From Gammaproteobacteria bacterium (GTDB lineage Bacteria; Pseudomonadota; Gammaproteobacteria; Steroidobacterales; GCA-2729495), in NCBI GenBank assembly GCA_030583605.1, contig CP129466.1:1929001-1993000 (forward strand): 64,000 nt of DNA, given 5' to 3'. The stretch's first letter is position 1. Each line of letters begins with the position of its first letter. The notes below the pieces were generated by a model that saw only the letters and a list, made by a program, of their open reading frames with translations, was not told the origin of the DNA and did not search any database. This document shows, piece after piece, positions 55,361 through 62,907 of this stretch. The position numbers were made by a program, and so were the translations under genes.

Positions 55361-56770
55361 ATGAAACGACGCGCCATCATCCTGTGGCTGCTTAATCTGC
55401 TGGTGCTGATCGGTGCCGCGGATGTCGCTGCAGCGCCATCCTGCGTCAATGATCTGCTCAATGGCGAACGCGACGTAACCACCACCGTCGATGTGCTGGC
55501 AAACGACACCGGGCTGGACCTGCCGCCCATCACGGTTACCATCGTCCAGCCGCCGTCCCAGGGCAGTGCCGCGGTCACGCCGGGCAACGCGATTGCCTTC
55601 ACGCCACCCGCTGCAACCGGTGGAGCATTCACGATCGGCTACCAGGTCAGCGACGGCGCCAGCCTGACAGCCGAATGCACCGCGACAATCCTGGTCAACG
55701 ACTTTCCCGTAGCGGTCGATGATCAGTTCGACGTGCCGATGTCCACGCCCTGGGCGCTGGCTGTCAGGCTCAACGACCAGAATCTCACCGATACGCCGAT
55801 CAATATCGAGATTACCCGGCAACCTGACCACGGTGCCGTCGAGGTTGTGTTCAACCCGAGCAGCGGCTTTCCATTTATCGGTTACACCCCCAACACGGGC
55901 TATGCGGGTCCGGATTCGCTCGATTACCGCATTGTCGACTGCAATAGCGTGCTGGATGTTGGCGCAGATGGTTTCTGCACCAGTCCGCGTGATCCCAGCA
56001 ACGTCGCCACGGTGACCATCAACGTCGTGAGCATTCCCATCGCGGGTGATGACGGCATCCCCTTCCCCATTCCGTTTCGAACCATCCGGAATCAGCCCAT
56101 CACGATCGATGTGCTCGCGAATGACGAAGGGCTCGTCGACACGCCGATCACCGTCCGCATTGCCGAGGATGCCGAGGGCAATCCGCTGGTATTCAATGGG
56201 ACAGCAGTCGTCAACTCAGATAACACGGTGACATTCACACCGAACCCGGATTTTGTCGGCCGGAATCCATCGCCCGGGGTGCTGCCCATCAAGGACGCCG
56301 TTGGCAGTTTTCAGCCTAATGAACTGGTCATCATCAGTGATCCGCGCGGTGACGCGACTGCGCTGATTGACAGCATCCTCGCCGACCGTCTGCTGATCGA
56401 GTTCTCTGATGTGTTTTTGACCCCGCTGACCATTACGGCCGGCAGCACAGTGACGGGCCTGTTTTCTGGCGCAACGGCCGTGGTCACCGACGGGTATGTG
56501 CCGGCCTGTCCGAACATCAACTGCATGCCGACCGACACCGGCTTCCTGTATCAGCTGGTAGATGGCGATGGCCAACCGGATGAGGTCGTCGGTGACGCTG
56601 CGGACCAGGATGACTCCCAGGGTGCCGTTGCCGTTGACGTCTTTCCGGGACGCACCACCGATACCGGCGGCTCCTCTCTCGGATGGGAACTGTTCGCCCT
56701 GCTTGCGGCCGCAGTCTTGCGTCCGCGGTGGACTGCCCGGGGCCGGAATCGAACCGGCACGATCCTTTAG
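55361..56770 (+). CDS. Secreted Ig/cadherin-like repeat protein with GlyGly-CTERM-like tail
   Basis: 469 residues. Signal peptide (basic start, ILWLLNLLVLIGA, cut near VAAA). At least three repeat domains of the VLANDTG...D type (about 40-125, 125-225 and 232-330), as in extracellular cadherin-like/Ig-like proteins. The C-terminus reads TGGSSLGWELFALLAAAVLRPR followed by 13 more residues: a Gly-Gly/Ser stretch, a hydrophobic helix and basic residues, the tripartite GlyGly-CTERM plan recognised by rhombosortases. Probably exported by Sec, delivered to the surface by type II secretion and trimmed by the enzyme at 29646-30254; this is inference. The last 12 codons and the stop run antisense through a tRNA-Leu fragment, which marks an island border. 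GGAG precedes ATG by 5 nt. Confidence 0.82.
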   Translation: MKRRAIILWLLNLLVLIGAADVAAAPSCVNDLLNGERDVTTTVDVLANDTGLDLPPITVTIVQPPSQGSAAVTPGNAIAFTPPAATGGAFTIGYQVSDGASLTAECTATILVNDFPVAVDDQFDVPMSTPWALAVRLNDQNLTDTPINIEITRQPDHGAVEVVFNPSSGFPFIGYTPNTGYAGPDSLDYRIVDCNSVLDVGADGFCTSPRDPSNVATVTINVVSIPIAGDDGIPFPIPFRTIRNQPITIDVLANDEGLVDTPITVRIAEDAEGNPLVFNGTAVVNSDNTVTFTPNPDFVGRNPSPGVLPIKDAVGSFQPNELVIISDPRGDATALIDSILADRLLIEFSDVFLTPLTITAGSTVTGLFSGATAVVTDGYVPACPNINCMPTDTGFLYQLVDGDGQPDEVVGDAADQDDSQGAVAVDVFPGRTTDTGGSSLGWELFALLAAAVLRPRWTARGRNRTGTIL

Positions 56771-56791
56771 GGATCAGCGGATTTTAAGTCC
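56734..56791 (-). other. Displaced 3' part of a tRNA-Leu(UAA) gene (att site)
   Basis: Read on the minus strand, 58 nt match the second half of a class II tRNA: anticodon loop CTTAAAA (anticodon TAA), the 3' anticodon strand TCCGC, long variable arm GATCC/GGATC with loop CTAAA, T-arm GCCGG-TTCGATT-CCGGC, 3' acceptor strand CCCGGGC and discriminator A. The 5' side stops pairing after three anticodon-stem bases and no D-arm or GCCCGGG strand follows. This is the usual scar of a tyrosine-integrase element that recombined inside the tRNA; the complete gene should lie to the right, outside the window. Confidence 0.75.
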
Positions 56792-56848
56792 TAGTCCTAT
56801 ACGGTAAGATACTGACAATAATGAATAAACTGACGTTTGCCGAAATTT

Positions 56849-56869
56849 ATGTGTAAGAGAATGTGTAAG
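56849..56869 (+). repeat. Direct repeat ATGTGTAAG x2 (candidate integrase arm sites)
   Basis: Two perfect 9-bp copies (56849-56857 and 56861-56869) with a 12-bp period, about 60-80 nt inside the island from the tRNA-derived core. Short direct repeats at this distance are typical arm-type binding sites of tyrosine integrases. Confidence 0.4.
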
Positions 56870-57059
56870 TTTTGGACTGACCCTCGGTCTCGCTGACGGC
56901 CCAAATCCAGGCTAGCACGCAGCCTAGGCCCCGGGCTAGAAAAAACCACGCCCTCCTGGCCTTCTGAAAACCCATCCGTTTTGTCCTTGCGAGGCTGCGA
57001 GAGTCTGGCTATTGCTGAACTATAGCCGGTGACAAGCGACCGGCGCTCAGCGAGGGCAA

Positions 57060-57491
57060 GTGAGCGACTGGATACCCCTGGAAAAGGACTTCATTGAAGC
57101 GGACGTCGTTCGCTGGGAAGAGGCGGTTTACGCCAAGTTTGGTCGCCGATCCAGGCGCCCGGCAAAAATCGGCACCCGACGGGTAACGGGGGAAGTCCTG
57201 AAGGGGCCCGACGGGGAAGGCTGGGTTGCCCTCCTCGTCCGCCAATGTGAGGTCCTGACGGAAACGGTGATCGGGCAGGTGGTCGAGAAGTTCAGGAACG
57301 GAAGATCTGTGCGCCGCTCACGTGACACCATTCTGCGCGGCAAACCGGAGCGCCTGCTCTGGACCGATGAGACGGCTCGGGATGTTGTACTGGCCAGCTT
57401 GGAGCCGGTTCCGCTAACGCCGAAGCGGCGGCGTACCCCAAGCACCGGACAAGGCTCAAGGAGGCGCGCGAGGAGGCCAACGCGGAAGTAG
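57060..57491 (+). CDS. Hypothetical protein of the island
   Basis: 143 residues from GTG 57060, which has GAGGG 4 nt upstream. No family recognised. The first 110 residues look folded and amphipathic (DFIEADVVRWEEAVYAKFG, GWVALLVRQCEVLTETVIGQVV); the last 30 are Arg/Lys/Ser/Thr-rich (PKRRRTPSTG onward), as in nucleic-acid-binding proteins. Upstream is the 289-nt island border region with the attachment site; downstream, after 138 nt, comes the AlbA_2 protein gene on the same strand. Its role is unknown. Confidence 0.6.
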   Translation: MSDWIPLEKDFIEADVVRWEEAVYAKFGRRSRRPAKIGTRRVTGEVLKGPDGEGWVALLVRQCEVLTETVIGQVVEKFRNGRSVRRSRDTILRGKPERLLWTDETARDVVLASLEPVPLTPKRRRTPSTGQGSRRRARRPTRK

Positions 57492-57629
57492 CGCCCGCCC
57501 GTCTGCTTCTGACTTGACGTCATCGCGCGGCGCGCAAAGCGGCGGAAACCGCAATAATTAGAACTTGACGCTCGGGATGTGATGGCAGTAGCCATGACGA
57601 CGGGTCGTAGGGGGTGCGAAAGCAGGCGT

Positions 57630-58844
57630 ATGACAACAGATGAAATAGAAGCTCTGCTGTTTGAAGAAGAAAGCACGACTCTCGACTTCAAGCGGGACCA
57701 GTATCCCTTCGACCAGGCGAGTGAGGAGGACAAGAGCGAGCTCCTAAAGGACATCCTCGCCTTCGCCAATGCGTTCAGACGGACGGACGCATTTATCCTC
57801 ATCGGCATCGAGGACGTCAAAGGCGGCCGAGGCAAGGTCGTGGGTGTTGCCTCTCAACTCGACGACGCGAAGCTCCAGCAGTTTGTGAACTCCAAAACCC
57901 AACGTGCAGTTACCTTTTCGTACCGGGATGCCGTTCATGATGGGCAGCCGATCGGCATCATTCACGTTCCGCTGCAGCAACGGCCACTGTACGCAAAGGC
58001 CGCGTACGGCAAGGTCAAGAAGGGCGCTGTCTATATTCGGCGGGGGAGCTCAACGGACGAGGCCACGCCCGATGAGATGGCGCAGATGGGCGCGCAGCAG
58101 GTGCAGGTGCATGGTGTCGAACCGTCACTGGAGCTGGGGCTGTTCGAGCGTGAGACAGGAAGGATGCTTGGCCATGAACTGGCAGTGCAGAGCGTGCTCC
58201 TGCGGCCTCCGGCTGAATCCGACATTCCAGACTACCGGGAGAACCGGGGCCCGTATGCCTCCATCGCCGGGAGTGCCAACCGAGACTACTACCGTGAACT
58301 GACGCGGTTCACGCAGATCGTAACCTTTGTTAGGCCGCTATCGCTTGCACTCCGCAATAGCAGCAGCGTCAGCGCGCATGATGTCCGCCTGGTCTTCGAG
58401 ATCGAGGATGTCGAGAACAGATTTCTGTTCATGGATGAACACCAGCTGCCGCGCGCTCCCAAAGCGAGGCACGACCTGCTGTTCGTTCCGCCTCCAGGAT
58501 TGAGTGCGGTGGAGTACGACGTGGACGTGTCGCGTGTCGGTGCGACCTGGAGAATTCAGTGCTTCTTTGGAAAGATCCAGCCGCGGGATACGGTGAGGCT
58601 CAGCAGCGACTTGTACGTCGGGTCGATGGACAGTGGCCTGGTTTCTCTCGACGGCAAGCTGTATGCCGACAATATCGGCCATCCTTTGCCCGCTCGACTT
58701 GATCTGACGTTCGAGACCCGTACCAAGGAAGCGTCCCTGGAGGACATTGAACGGCTCGAGTATGAGCGGTTCGCGCAGACGCCCGAGGGGAAGCGCCTGC
58801 TAGCGGAGGCACAGGACTCGGGCGGCAAAGACGGCAAGACATAG
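57630..58844 (+). CDS. AlbA_2/Schlafen-type ATP-binding domain protein
   Basis: 404 residues from ATG 57630 (ATG codons at 57582 and 57594 are in frame but give an odd basic leader). The AlbA_2 domain fills about residues 1-150: ESTTLDFKRDQYPF (the E..xxxFK motif), KDILAFANAFRRTDAFILIGIED, and YIRRGSSTDEATPDEM. The remaining 250 residues look beta-rich and have no recognised domain. Schlafen-like AlbA_2 proteins include RNA/tRNA nucleases and regulators, and several act in anti-phage defence; which applies here is unknown. Convergent with the DUF1249-like gene. Confidence 0.82.
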   Translation: MTTDEIEALLFEEESTTLDFKRDQYPFDQASEEDKSELLKDILAFANAFRRTDAFILIGIEDVKGGRGKVVGVASQLDDAKLQQFVNSKTQRAVTFSYRDAVHDGQPIGIIHVPLQQRPLYAKAAYGKVKKGAVYIRRGSSTDEATPDEMAQMGAQQVQVHGVEPSLELGLFERETGRMLGHELAVQSVLLRPPAESDIPDYRENRGPYASIAGSANRDYYRELTRFTQIVTFVRPLSLALRNSSSVSAHDVRLVFEIEDVENRFLFMDEHQLPRAPKARHDLLFVPPPGLSAVEYDVDVSRVGATWRIQCFFGKIQPRDTVRLSSDLYVGSMDSGLVSLDGKLYADNIGHPLPARLDLTFETRTKEASLEDIERLEYERFAQTPEGKRLLAEAQDSGGKDGKT

Positions 58845-58867
58845 ATCATTGTGAAGCGGACGCGCCG

Positions 58868-59278
58868 TTAAGGCGCATCCCTCTCCACCATGCGATGACC
58901 CTGCTCGATCAGGTTGCCGAGCCACAGGTTCAGGAAGCTGTTCAGGGACTTCTTCACCACCGGATAGACTACTGCCCGGCCATCGACGTCGTCGTAGACG
59001 CGCCGATACCCGCCTATGTCCTGGAAGGCCAGGGCCTCGACAGCACCGTAGTTCCAGACGCGGATTTCCATGTCGGGATCGGCAATCATGTCTCCCGACG
59101 GGTGCTTGTAGTAGTGGCTTAACGCGAGATCGGTGTAGGCCTCCGTGCGCCGAAGAATATCGACGTTCAGGTCCATATAGCCCTCAGCGACGAGTTTGGC
59201 GTGTTCCGCGATCTGCGGCAATTCGGGGATCAGCCGGATTAGCTTCCGGTGCATCACCGTGTAGATGTCTTTTCTCAT
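58868..59278 (-). CDS. DUF1249/YqiB-like protein
   Basis: 136 residues, AGGGAG 6 nt before ATG 59278. The centre and end match the YqiB pattern: a HPSGDMIADPDMEIRVWNYG strand pair with the 'DPDMxIR' motif, then SLNSFLNLWLGNLIEQGH. Function of the family is unknown; chromosomal copies sit near cAMP phosphodiesterase genes, while mobile elements carry variants such as this one. It is the second gene of a short minus-strand unit with the 66-residue protein upstream (27-nt gap). Confidence 0.65.
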   Translation of the reverse strand: MRKDIYTVMHRKLIRLIPELPQIAEHAKLVAEGYMDLNVDILRRTEAYTDLALSHYYKHPSGDMIADPDMEIRVWNYGAVEALAFQDIGGYRRVYDDVDGRAVVYPVVKKSLNSFLNLWLGNLIEQGHRMVERDAP

Positions 59279-59305
59279 GTTTGTCTCCCTTGAAGGGAAG
59301 GCCGG

Positions 59306-59506
59306 CTATTCGCCGGCCTCCGTGGTTTCCATCACGCGATCCTCGTTGGGAACGAAGATCAGAACGCCGTTGATCGGGAGGCCGTAGAGCTTTGCCGAAA
59401 TGACGCCGTTCTCCTTTCTCCAGGCGACCCCGAGGTCGTGATAGAAGGCCTTCTGGCCGTTGTTGCCCGCGGTCCTGACGCGGTAATCGGGTTTTGCATT
59501 TGTCAT
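59306..59506 (-). CDS. Small element-encoded protein (66 aa)
   Basis: 66 residues; AAAGGAG 6 nt before ATG supports expression. The pattern aromatic-x5-W, short loop, 'LPINGxLIF' near the C-terminus is common to small proteins of plasmids, prophages and integrative elements whose role is unknown. A 7-bp-arm hairpin lies 38-60 nt upstream and may be its operator. Confidence 0.6.
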   Translation of the reverse strand: MTNAKPDYRVRTAGNNGQKAFYHDLGVAWRKENGVISAKLYGLPINGVLIFVPNEDRVMETTEAGE

Positions 59507-60009
59507 CGTTCGCTCCTTTCGTTTGCTGTTGAACCGAATGACGTCACCCGATACGCCGCCGGGTGAGCCGGGCGGCGCAAACCTGGCGCAGCGAATGGAT
59601 CGGGCAGCGAAGCAACACGGGAGCGTGAAGCGCCACTTGCGAAGGGTTTGCGCTGACCGGCGCGGCGGCTAGGGTGAAACGGCGATGAGGTCAGCAAACG
59701 AATTCGGGAGGGACGACAAGCCCGCAAAACCCACCGCCGTCAGAGCGGGAACAACGAAGCCATCAGAAGGCTGGGCCTCGGCAGCGGGAAGTACGCAAAG
59801 GCGACGATTTCGGGGAGATTCGGGCCCCCGGGGGCGTTCTGGCCGTTCTCACCGGTATCCCGGAAACCACGGCGGACCGGACTTTCGGACGGCCGGGAAG
59901 ACACGGAAGGCCTTGAAAACACGGGACAAAGTCGCGGCCGTAAAAGCGGCCATTGGTAGCCCCTATGTTTGCGATTGAACGCGCCTAAGCCAATGATCTA
60001 TATTGACCT
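59507..60009. other. 503-nt gap between divergent island genes
   Basis: Contains a hairpin with arms TCACCCG/CGGGTGA (59544-59566) and a perfect palindrome GCCCCCGGGGGC (59824-59835). A plus-strand frame at 59685-59978 encodes 97 low-complexity, Arg/Gly/Ser-rich residues with no family likeness; I do not support it as a gene. The rest shows nothing recognisable. It could hold promoters for both sides, or an origin-type region. Confidence 0.45.
59544..59566. repeat. Inverted repeat TCACCCG-9-CGGGTGA
   Basis: Perfect 7-bp arms with a 9-nt loop, upstream of the 66-residue protein gene on the minus strand. Candidate operator or hairpin; no T-run next to it. Confidence 0.4.
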
Positions 60010-60017
60010 ATGGTCAA
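60003..60017. promoter_or_regulatory. Inverted repeat TTGACC-TAT-GGTCAA over the fic start
   Basis: Perfect 6-bp arms with a 3-nt centre. The first possible fic start codon (60010-60012) lies in the centre and right arm. A repressor bound here, or a small hairpin in the mRNA, would block fic expression. Confidence 0.4.
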
Positions 60018-61242
60018 AAGAGAACCGGACAGAAAAGCGGACATGAAAGCGGCGCCGGACCGAGGCGAAACGGTCTCGGCGATGGAGCCTTTGCTGCTGC
60101 GCGAAGACTCCCGCCATCGGGCGGGCCTCACCGACCTCGCCCTGGAGCTGGCCCAGAGAAGCGCGGGTTTCCGGCGCTCGTTGCCGGAAAGCCTCGTCAC
60201 GTCGCTGGCCGATCTCGTGCGGTCGATGAACTGCTACTACAGCAACCTAATTGAGGGGCACGACACGCACCCCATCGAGATCGAGCGCGCACTCAAGGGT
60301 GACTACAGCAAGGACGCGAAGAAGCGCGACCTGCAACTGGAGGCGAGGGCCCATATCGAGGTCCAGCGCTGGATCGACGGCGGCGCCCTCAAGGGTCGGT
60401 CGGTGACAGCGGCCGCCCTCCAGGAAATCCACCAGCGGTTCTGCAGTCTCCTCCCGGAGGAGCTGCTCACGGTCGAGGACCCGGTAACGAAGGAACGTGT
60501 CACCGTCATCCCGGGCGAACTCCGAAACCGGGACGTCAAGGTCGGGCGCCATATCGCCATCAGCCCGCCTGCCGTACCACGCTTCCTGGCGCGGTTCGAG
60601 CAGGTTTACGGCGCTCTTGGAAAGACCGACACCATTCTGGCGACAGCCGCGGCCCATCACCGGCTCGCGTGGATTCACCCGTTCGTCGATGGTAATGGCC
60701 GTGTTGCCCGCCTCATGTCCCATGCAACGATGCTGGAATCCCTGGATACCGGCGCCGTCTGGTCGGTAGCCCGCGGCCTGGCCCGCAATGTGGAGGCGTA
60801 CAAGTCACACCTCGCGGCCTGCGACCTCCCCCGCCGGAACGACCTCGACGGACGCGGCCCCTTGAGTGAGGAAAGCCTCGCGGAGTTCACGCGTTTCTTC
60901 CTGACAACCTGCCTCGACCAGGTCGCCTTCATGGAGAAGTTGGTCCGGCCGAATGAACTGCGAGCCCGCATTCAGCTCTGGGCGGAGGAAGAAATCCGCC
61001 TCGATCGCCTGCCGCCCAAGTCAGGCACCGTTCTCGAAGCGGTCCTGTACCGTGGGGAGCTTCCCCGGGGTGATGCGGCGGCTGTCGTCGGCACGGGCGA
61101 TCGGCAGGCGCGCCGCGTGGTTTCCGCCCTCCTCGAGCGGGGCGTTCTGACGTCCGCCAGCACGCGGGCGCCGCTGCGGCTGGCGTTCCCAGCCGCGCTG
61201 GCGCCGCGATGGATGCCGGGCCTGTTCCCGGATCAGGTGTGA
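60010..61242 (+). CDS. Fic-family AMPylase-type protein, class II (N-terminal inhibitory motif)
   Basis: 410 residues from ATG 60010; ATG 60043 and 60082 are alternatives. The Fic core motif HPFVDGNGRVAR is complete (His223, Asp227, Asn229, Arg231, Arg234). The inhibitory helix motif S/TxxxEG/N is present upstream as SNLIEG (Ser78, Glu82), making it class II, self-inhibited. A C-terminal winged-helix-like region (about 335-400, LEAVLYRGELPRGDAAAVVG) follows, as in Fic proteins with DNA-binding domains. Most Fic enzymes transfer AMP from ATP to Ser/Thr/Tyr of a target. It lies 9 nt upstream of the broken hsdR gene on the same strand. Confidence 0.92.
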   Translation: MVKREPDRKADMKAAPDRGETVSAMEPLLLREDSRHRAGLTDLALELAQRSAGFRRSLPESLVTSLADLVRSMNCYYSNLIEGHDTHPIEIERALKGDYSKDAKKRDLQLEARAHIEVQRWIDGGALKGRSVTAAALQEIHQRFCSLLPEELLTVEDPVTKERVTVIPGELRNRDVKVGRHIAISPPAVPRFLARFEQVYGALGKTDTILATAAAHHRLAWIHPFVDGNGRVARLMSHATMLESLDTGAVWSVARGLARNVEAYKSHLAACDLPRRNDLDGRGPLSEESLAEFTRFFLTTCLDQVAFMEKLVRPNELRARIQLWAEEEIRLDRLPPKSGTVLEAVLYRGELPRGDAAAVVGTGDRQARRVVSALLERGVLTSASTRAPLRLAFPAALAPRWMPGLFPDQV

Positions 61243-61251
61243 GGGGGCACG

Positions 61252-61866
61252 ATGACCAACGAAGCAGATACGTGCCGGAAATACGTCGTTCCCAAGCTGC
61301 AAGCAGCCGGCTGGGATGCTGAACCGCATTCCATTGCCGAGCAGCGCACTATCACTGACGGCCGCGTCATTCCCGTCGGTAAGGGCTTTGTCCGGAAACC
61401 CCCCAAACGTGTCGATTATCTTCTCCGATACACCCGGGACTTTCCGCTTGCTGTGGTTGAGGCCAAGGCGAGCTACAAGACGGCAACCGACGCCGTTCAG
61501 CAGGCACGGGCCTATGCCGAGATGCTCGACCTCAAATACGCCTATGCGACGAACGGCACTGACATCATCGAGATCGACTACTTCACGGGCAGCGAAACCC
61601 GCCTAACGGAGTTCCCTAAGCCGGAGGACCTCTGGCAACGCTATCAGACGGGTAGCGGGATTAAGGCCCCAGACAAGATTGACGGGTTCTACCCTGATTC
61701 TGCGGACACTTTCACTAAGGCTCATACTGAGCCAAAGGAGTGTCCATGTCGAAGCGCAAGCACTACAGCCCTGAGTACAAGCGGGAACTCGTCGAGCTGG
61801 TTCGGCGATCCCAGTCGAGCTGCCGGAAGATTGCCTTGGAGGTCGGCGTCAACCCGAACATGCTGA
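61252..61866 (+). pseudogene. hsdR: Type I restriction enzyme R subunit, N-terminal fragment truncated by an IS
   Basis: About 144 native residues of an 800-1000-residue protein remain, followed by about 60 residues read from the insertion sequence. The HSDR_N nuclease core is intact: Asp55 (KRVDYLL), Glu70 and Lys72 (AVVEAKA), preceded by the RKYVVPKLQAAGW start and followed by QQARAYAEML. The helicase and C-terminal parts are gone. GAGGGGG before ATG shows it was a real gene, coupled to the Fic gene. No hsdM or hsdS is seen in the window. Without the translocase domain it cannot act as a restriction enzyme. Confidence 0.85.
61684..61722 (+). repeat. Left terminal inverted repeat of the IS3-family element
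   Basis: Matches the reverse complement of 62869-62907 at about 30 of 39 positions with no gaps. The outer 11 bases are identical. Confidence 0.7.
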
Positions 61867-62045
61867 CCCGCTGGGTCCGTGAGGCCGATGCCGGTACGGG
61901 TAAGGCTTTTCCAGGCGGCGGGACGGCTCGCGACGAAGAGATGGCGCGCTTGAAGCGCGAGTTGTCGAAGGTCACCAAGGAACGGGATTTTTTAAAAGAC
62001 GCGGCAGCGTACTTCGCGAAGCAGTCACCGAGCGGTACGCGGTGA
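61746..62045 (+). CDS. IS3-family transposase OrfA
   Basis: 99 residues from ATG 61746 (GTG 61740 also in frame). HTH of the IS3/IS911 OrfA type: [16 protein letters not shown], then [24 protein letters not shown], and a leucine-zipper-like helix [29 protein letters not shown]. Binds the inverted repeats. Overlaps orfB by 4 nt and shifts into it at 61991-61997 to make the active OrfAB protein. Confidence 0.92.
   Translation: MSKRKHYSPEYKRELVELVRRSQSSCRKIALEVGVNPNMLTRWVREADAGTGKAFPGGGTARDEEMARLKRELSKVTKERDFLKDAAAYFAKQSPSGTR
61991..61997 (+). promoter_or_regulatory. Programmed -1 frameshift heptamer T_TTA_AAA
   Basis: In the OrfA frame the codons are TTT-TTA-AAA-GAC, so the heptamer fits the X_XXY_YYZ rule. 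A -1 shift there enters the open orfB frame ([20 protein letters not shown]), giving the OrfAB fusion usual for IS3 elements. Confidence 0.7.
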
Positions 62046-62902
62046 TTGCACACTGCCGCAGTGAGTACCCGGTCGGGTTGATGTGTCGCTGCCTGCGAGT
62101 CTCCCGGAGCGGCTTCTACGCCTTTGCGTGCCGTACGCCGGGGCCGCGGGCACGCGCCAATGCGCGTCTGTTGGAGCGTATCCAGGAGATCCACGAGGAC
62201 AGCCTGGGCGTGATCGGAGCGCCACGCATGCACGAGGATCTCACTGACGAAGGCGAGATGGTCAGTCTGAACCGCGTGGCCCGCCTGATGGCCAAAGCCG
62301 GATTGCAGGGCTGGCCGCGGCGGCGCAAGCGTCGGTTCGGTGGCAAGCCTGGTGCTCGCCCCGTGGGCGTCGAGAATCTGCTCGAGCGCGACTTCACGGC
62401 CAACGAACCGGAGACCAAGTGGGTCACCGATATCACCGAGATCCCGACGCTCGAAGGCAAGCTGCATCTGTGCGTCGTGCTGGATCTGTTCAGCAACTTG
62501 GTAGTCGGCTGGTCCATGCATCATCGCCAGGATCGCCACATGGTCGTGCGTGCCGTGCAAATGGCCGTATGGCAAAGGGCGGGCGGCTCGGAGACCATCC
62601 TGCACTCGGATCGCGGCGGGCAGTTCATCAGCGGCACCTACCAGAAGTTCCTCGGGGGCAATGCCCTGGTGTGCAGCATGAGCGCCGTCGGTCACTGCGC
62701 CGACAACGCGGCCTGCGAGGGGTTCTTTGGAATGCTCAAACGCGAACGCGTGAACCATCGAAAGTATCGGACTCGCGACGAAGCGCGGGCGGACCTGTTC
62801 GACTATCTGGAACGGTTCCACAATCCACGAATGCGTCGTAGAGTGGCACGGCAAGATCGGAAGTTTACAGCCTTAACTCAACTGTCCGCGGAAATGGGGT
62901 AG
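62042..62902 (+). CDS. IS3-family transposase OrfB (DDE catalytic part)
   Basis: 286 residues if started at GTG 62042; normally translated as the second half of OrfAB after a -1 shift. The HTH_21-like start ([20 protein letters not shown]) and the rve integrase core are complete, with catalytic Asp130 (WVTDITE), Asp190 (LHSDRGGQF) and Glu226 ([14 protein letters not shown]), a DD(35)E spacing. No frame disruption is visible, so the element may be active. Confidence 0.93.
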   Translation: MIAHCRSEYPVGLMCRCLRVSRSGFYAFACRTPGPRARANARLLERIQEIHEDSLGVIGAPRMHEDLTDEGEMVSLNRVARLMAKAGLQGWPRRRKRRFGGKPGARPVGVENLLERDFTANEPETKWVTDITEIPTLEGKLHLCVVLDLFSNLVVGWSMHHRQDRHMVVRAVQMAVWQRAGGSETILHSDRGGQFISGTYQKFLGGNALVCSMSAVGHCADNAACEGFFGMLKRERVNHRKYRTRDEARADLFDYLERFHNPRMRRRVARQDRKFTALTQLSAEMG

Positions 62903-62907
62903 AACCC
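62869..62907 (-). repeat. Right terminal inverted repeat of the IS3-family element
   Basis: Partner of 61684-61722. It covers the last codons of orfB and supplies the false C-terminus of the OLD-like gene read in the other direction. Confidence 0.7.

Larger units (their letters stand above)
61684..62907 (+). mobile_element. IS3-family insertion sequence
   Basis: 1224 bp bounded by imperfect inverted repeats: the tips share GGGTTCTACCC exactly and about 30 of the first 39 bases match, including GCGGACA and TAAGGCT. It contains overlapping orfA and orfB with a -1 slippery heptamer. No 3-4-bp target duplication is visible (GAC on the left, CCA on the right). Both flanking genes lose their 3' ends at its tips. 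Confidence 0.8.

Noticed and set aside
56734..56870. Complete tRNA-Leu gene
   Set aside because: The 5' acceptor strand GCCCGGG and the D-arm are absent; only the 3' part from the anticodon loop onward is present.
56924..56945. Hairpin CTAGGCCC-CGGGCTAG followed by an A-run as a terminator
   Set aside because: On the plus strand the run is A, not T, and on the minus strand the T-run precedes the hairpin; the stem also has a central mismatch.
59685..59978. 97-codon plus-strand frame in the island gap
   Set aside because: Low-complexity Arg/Gly/Ser composition, no good ribosome-binding site and no family likeness.
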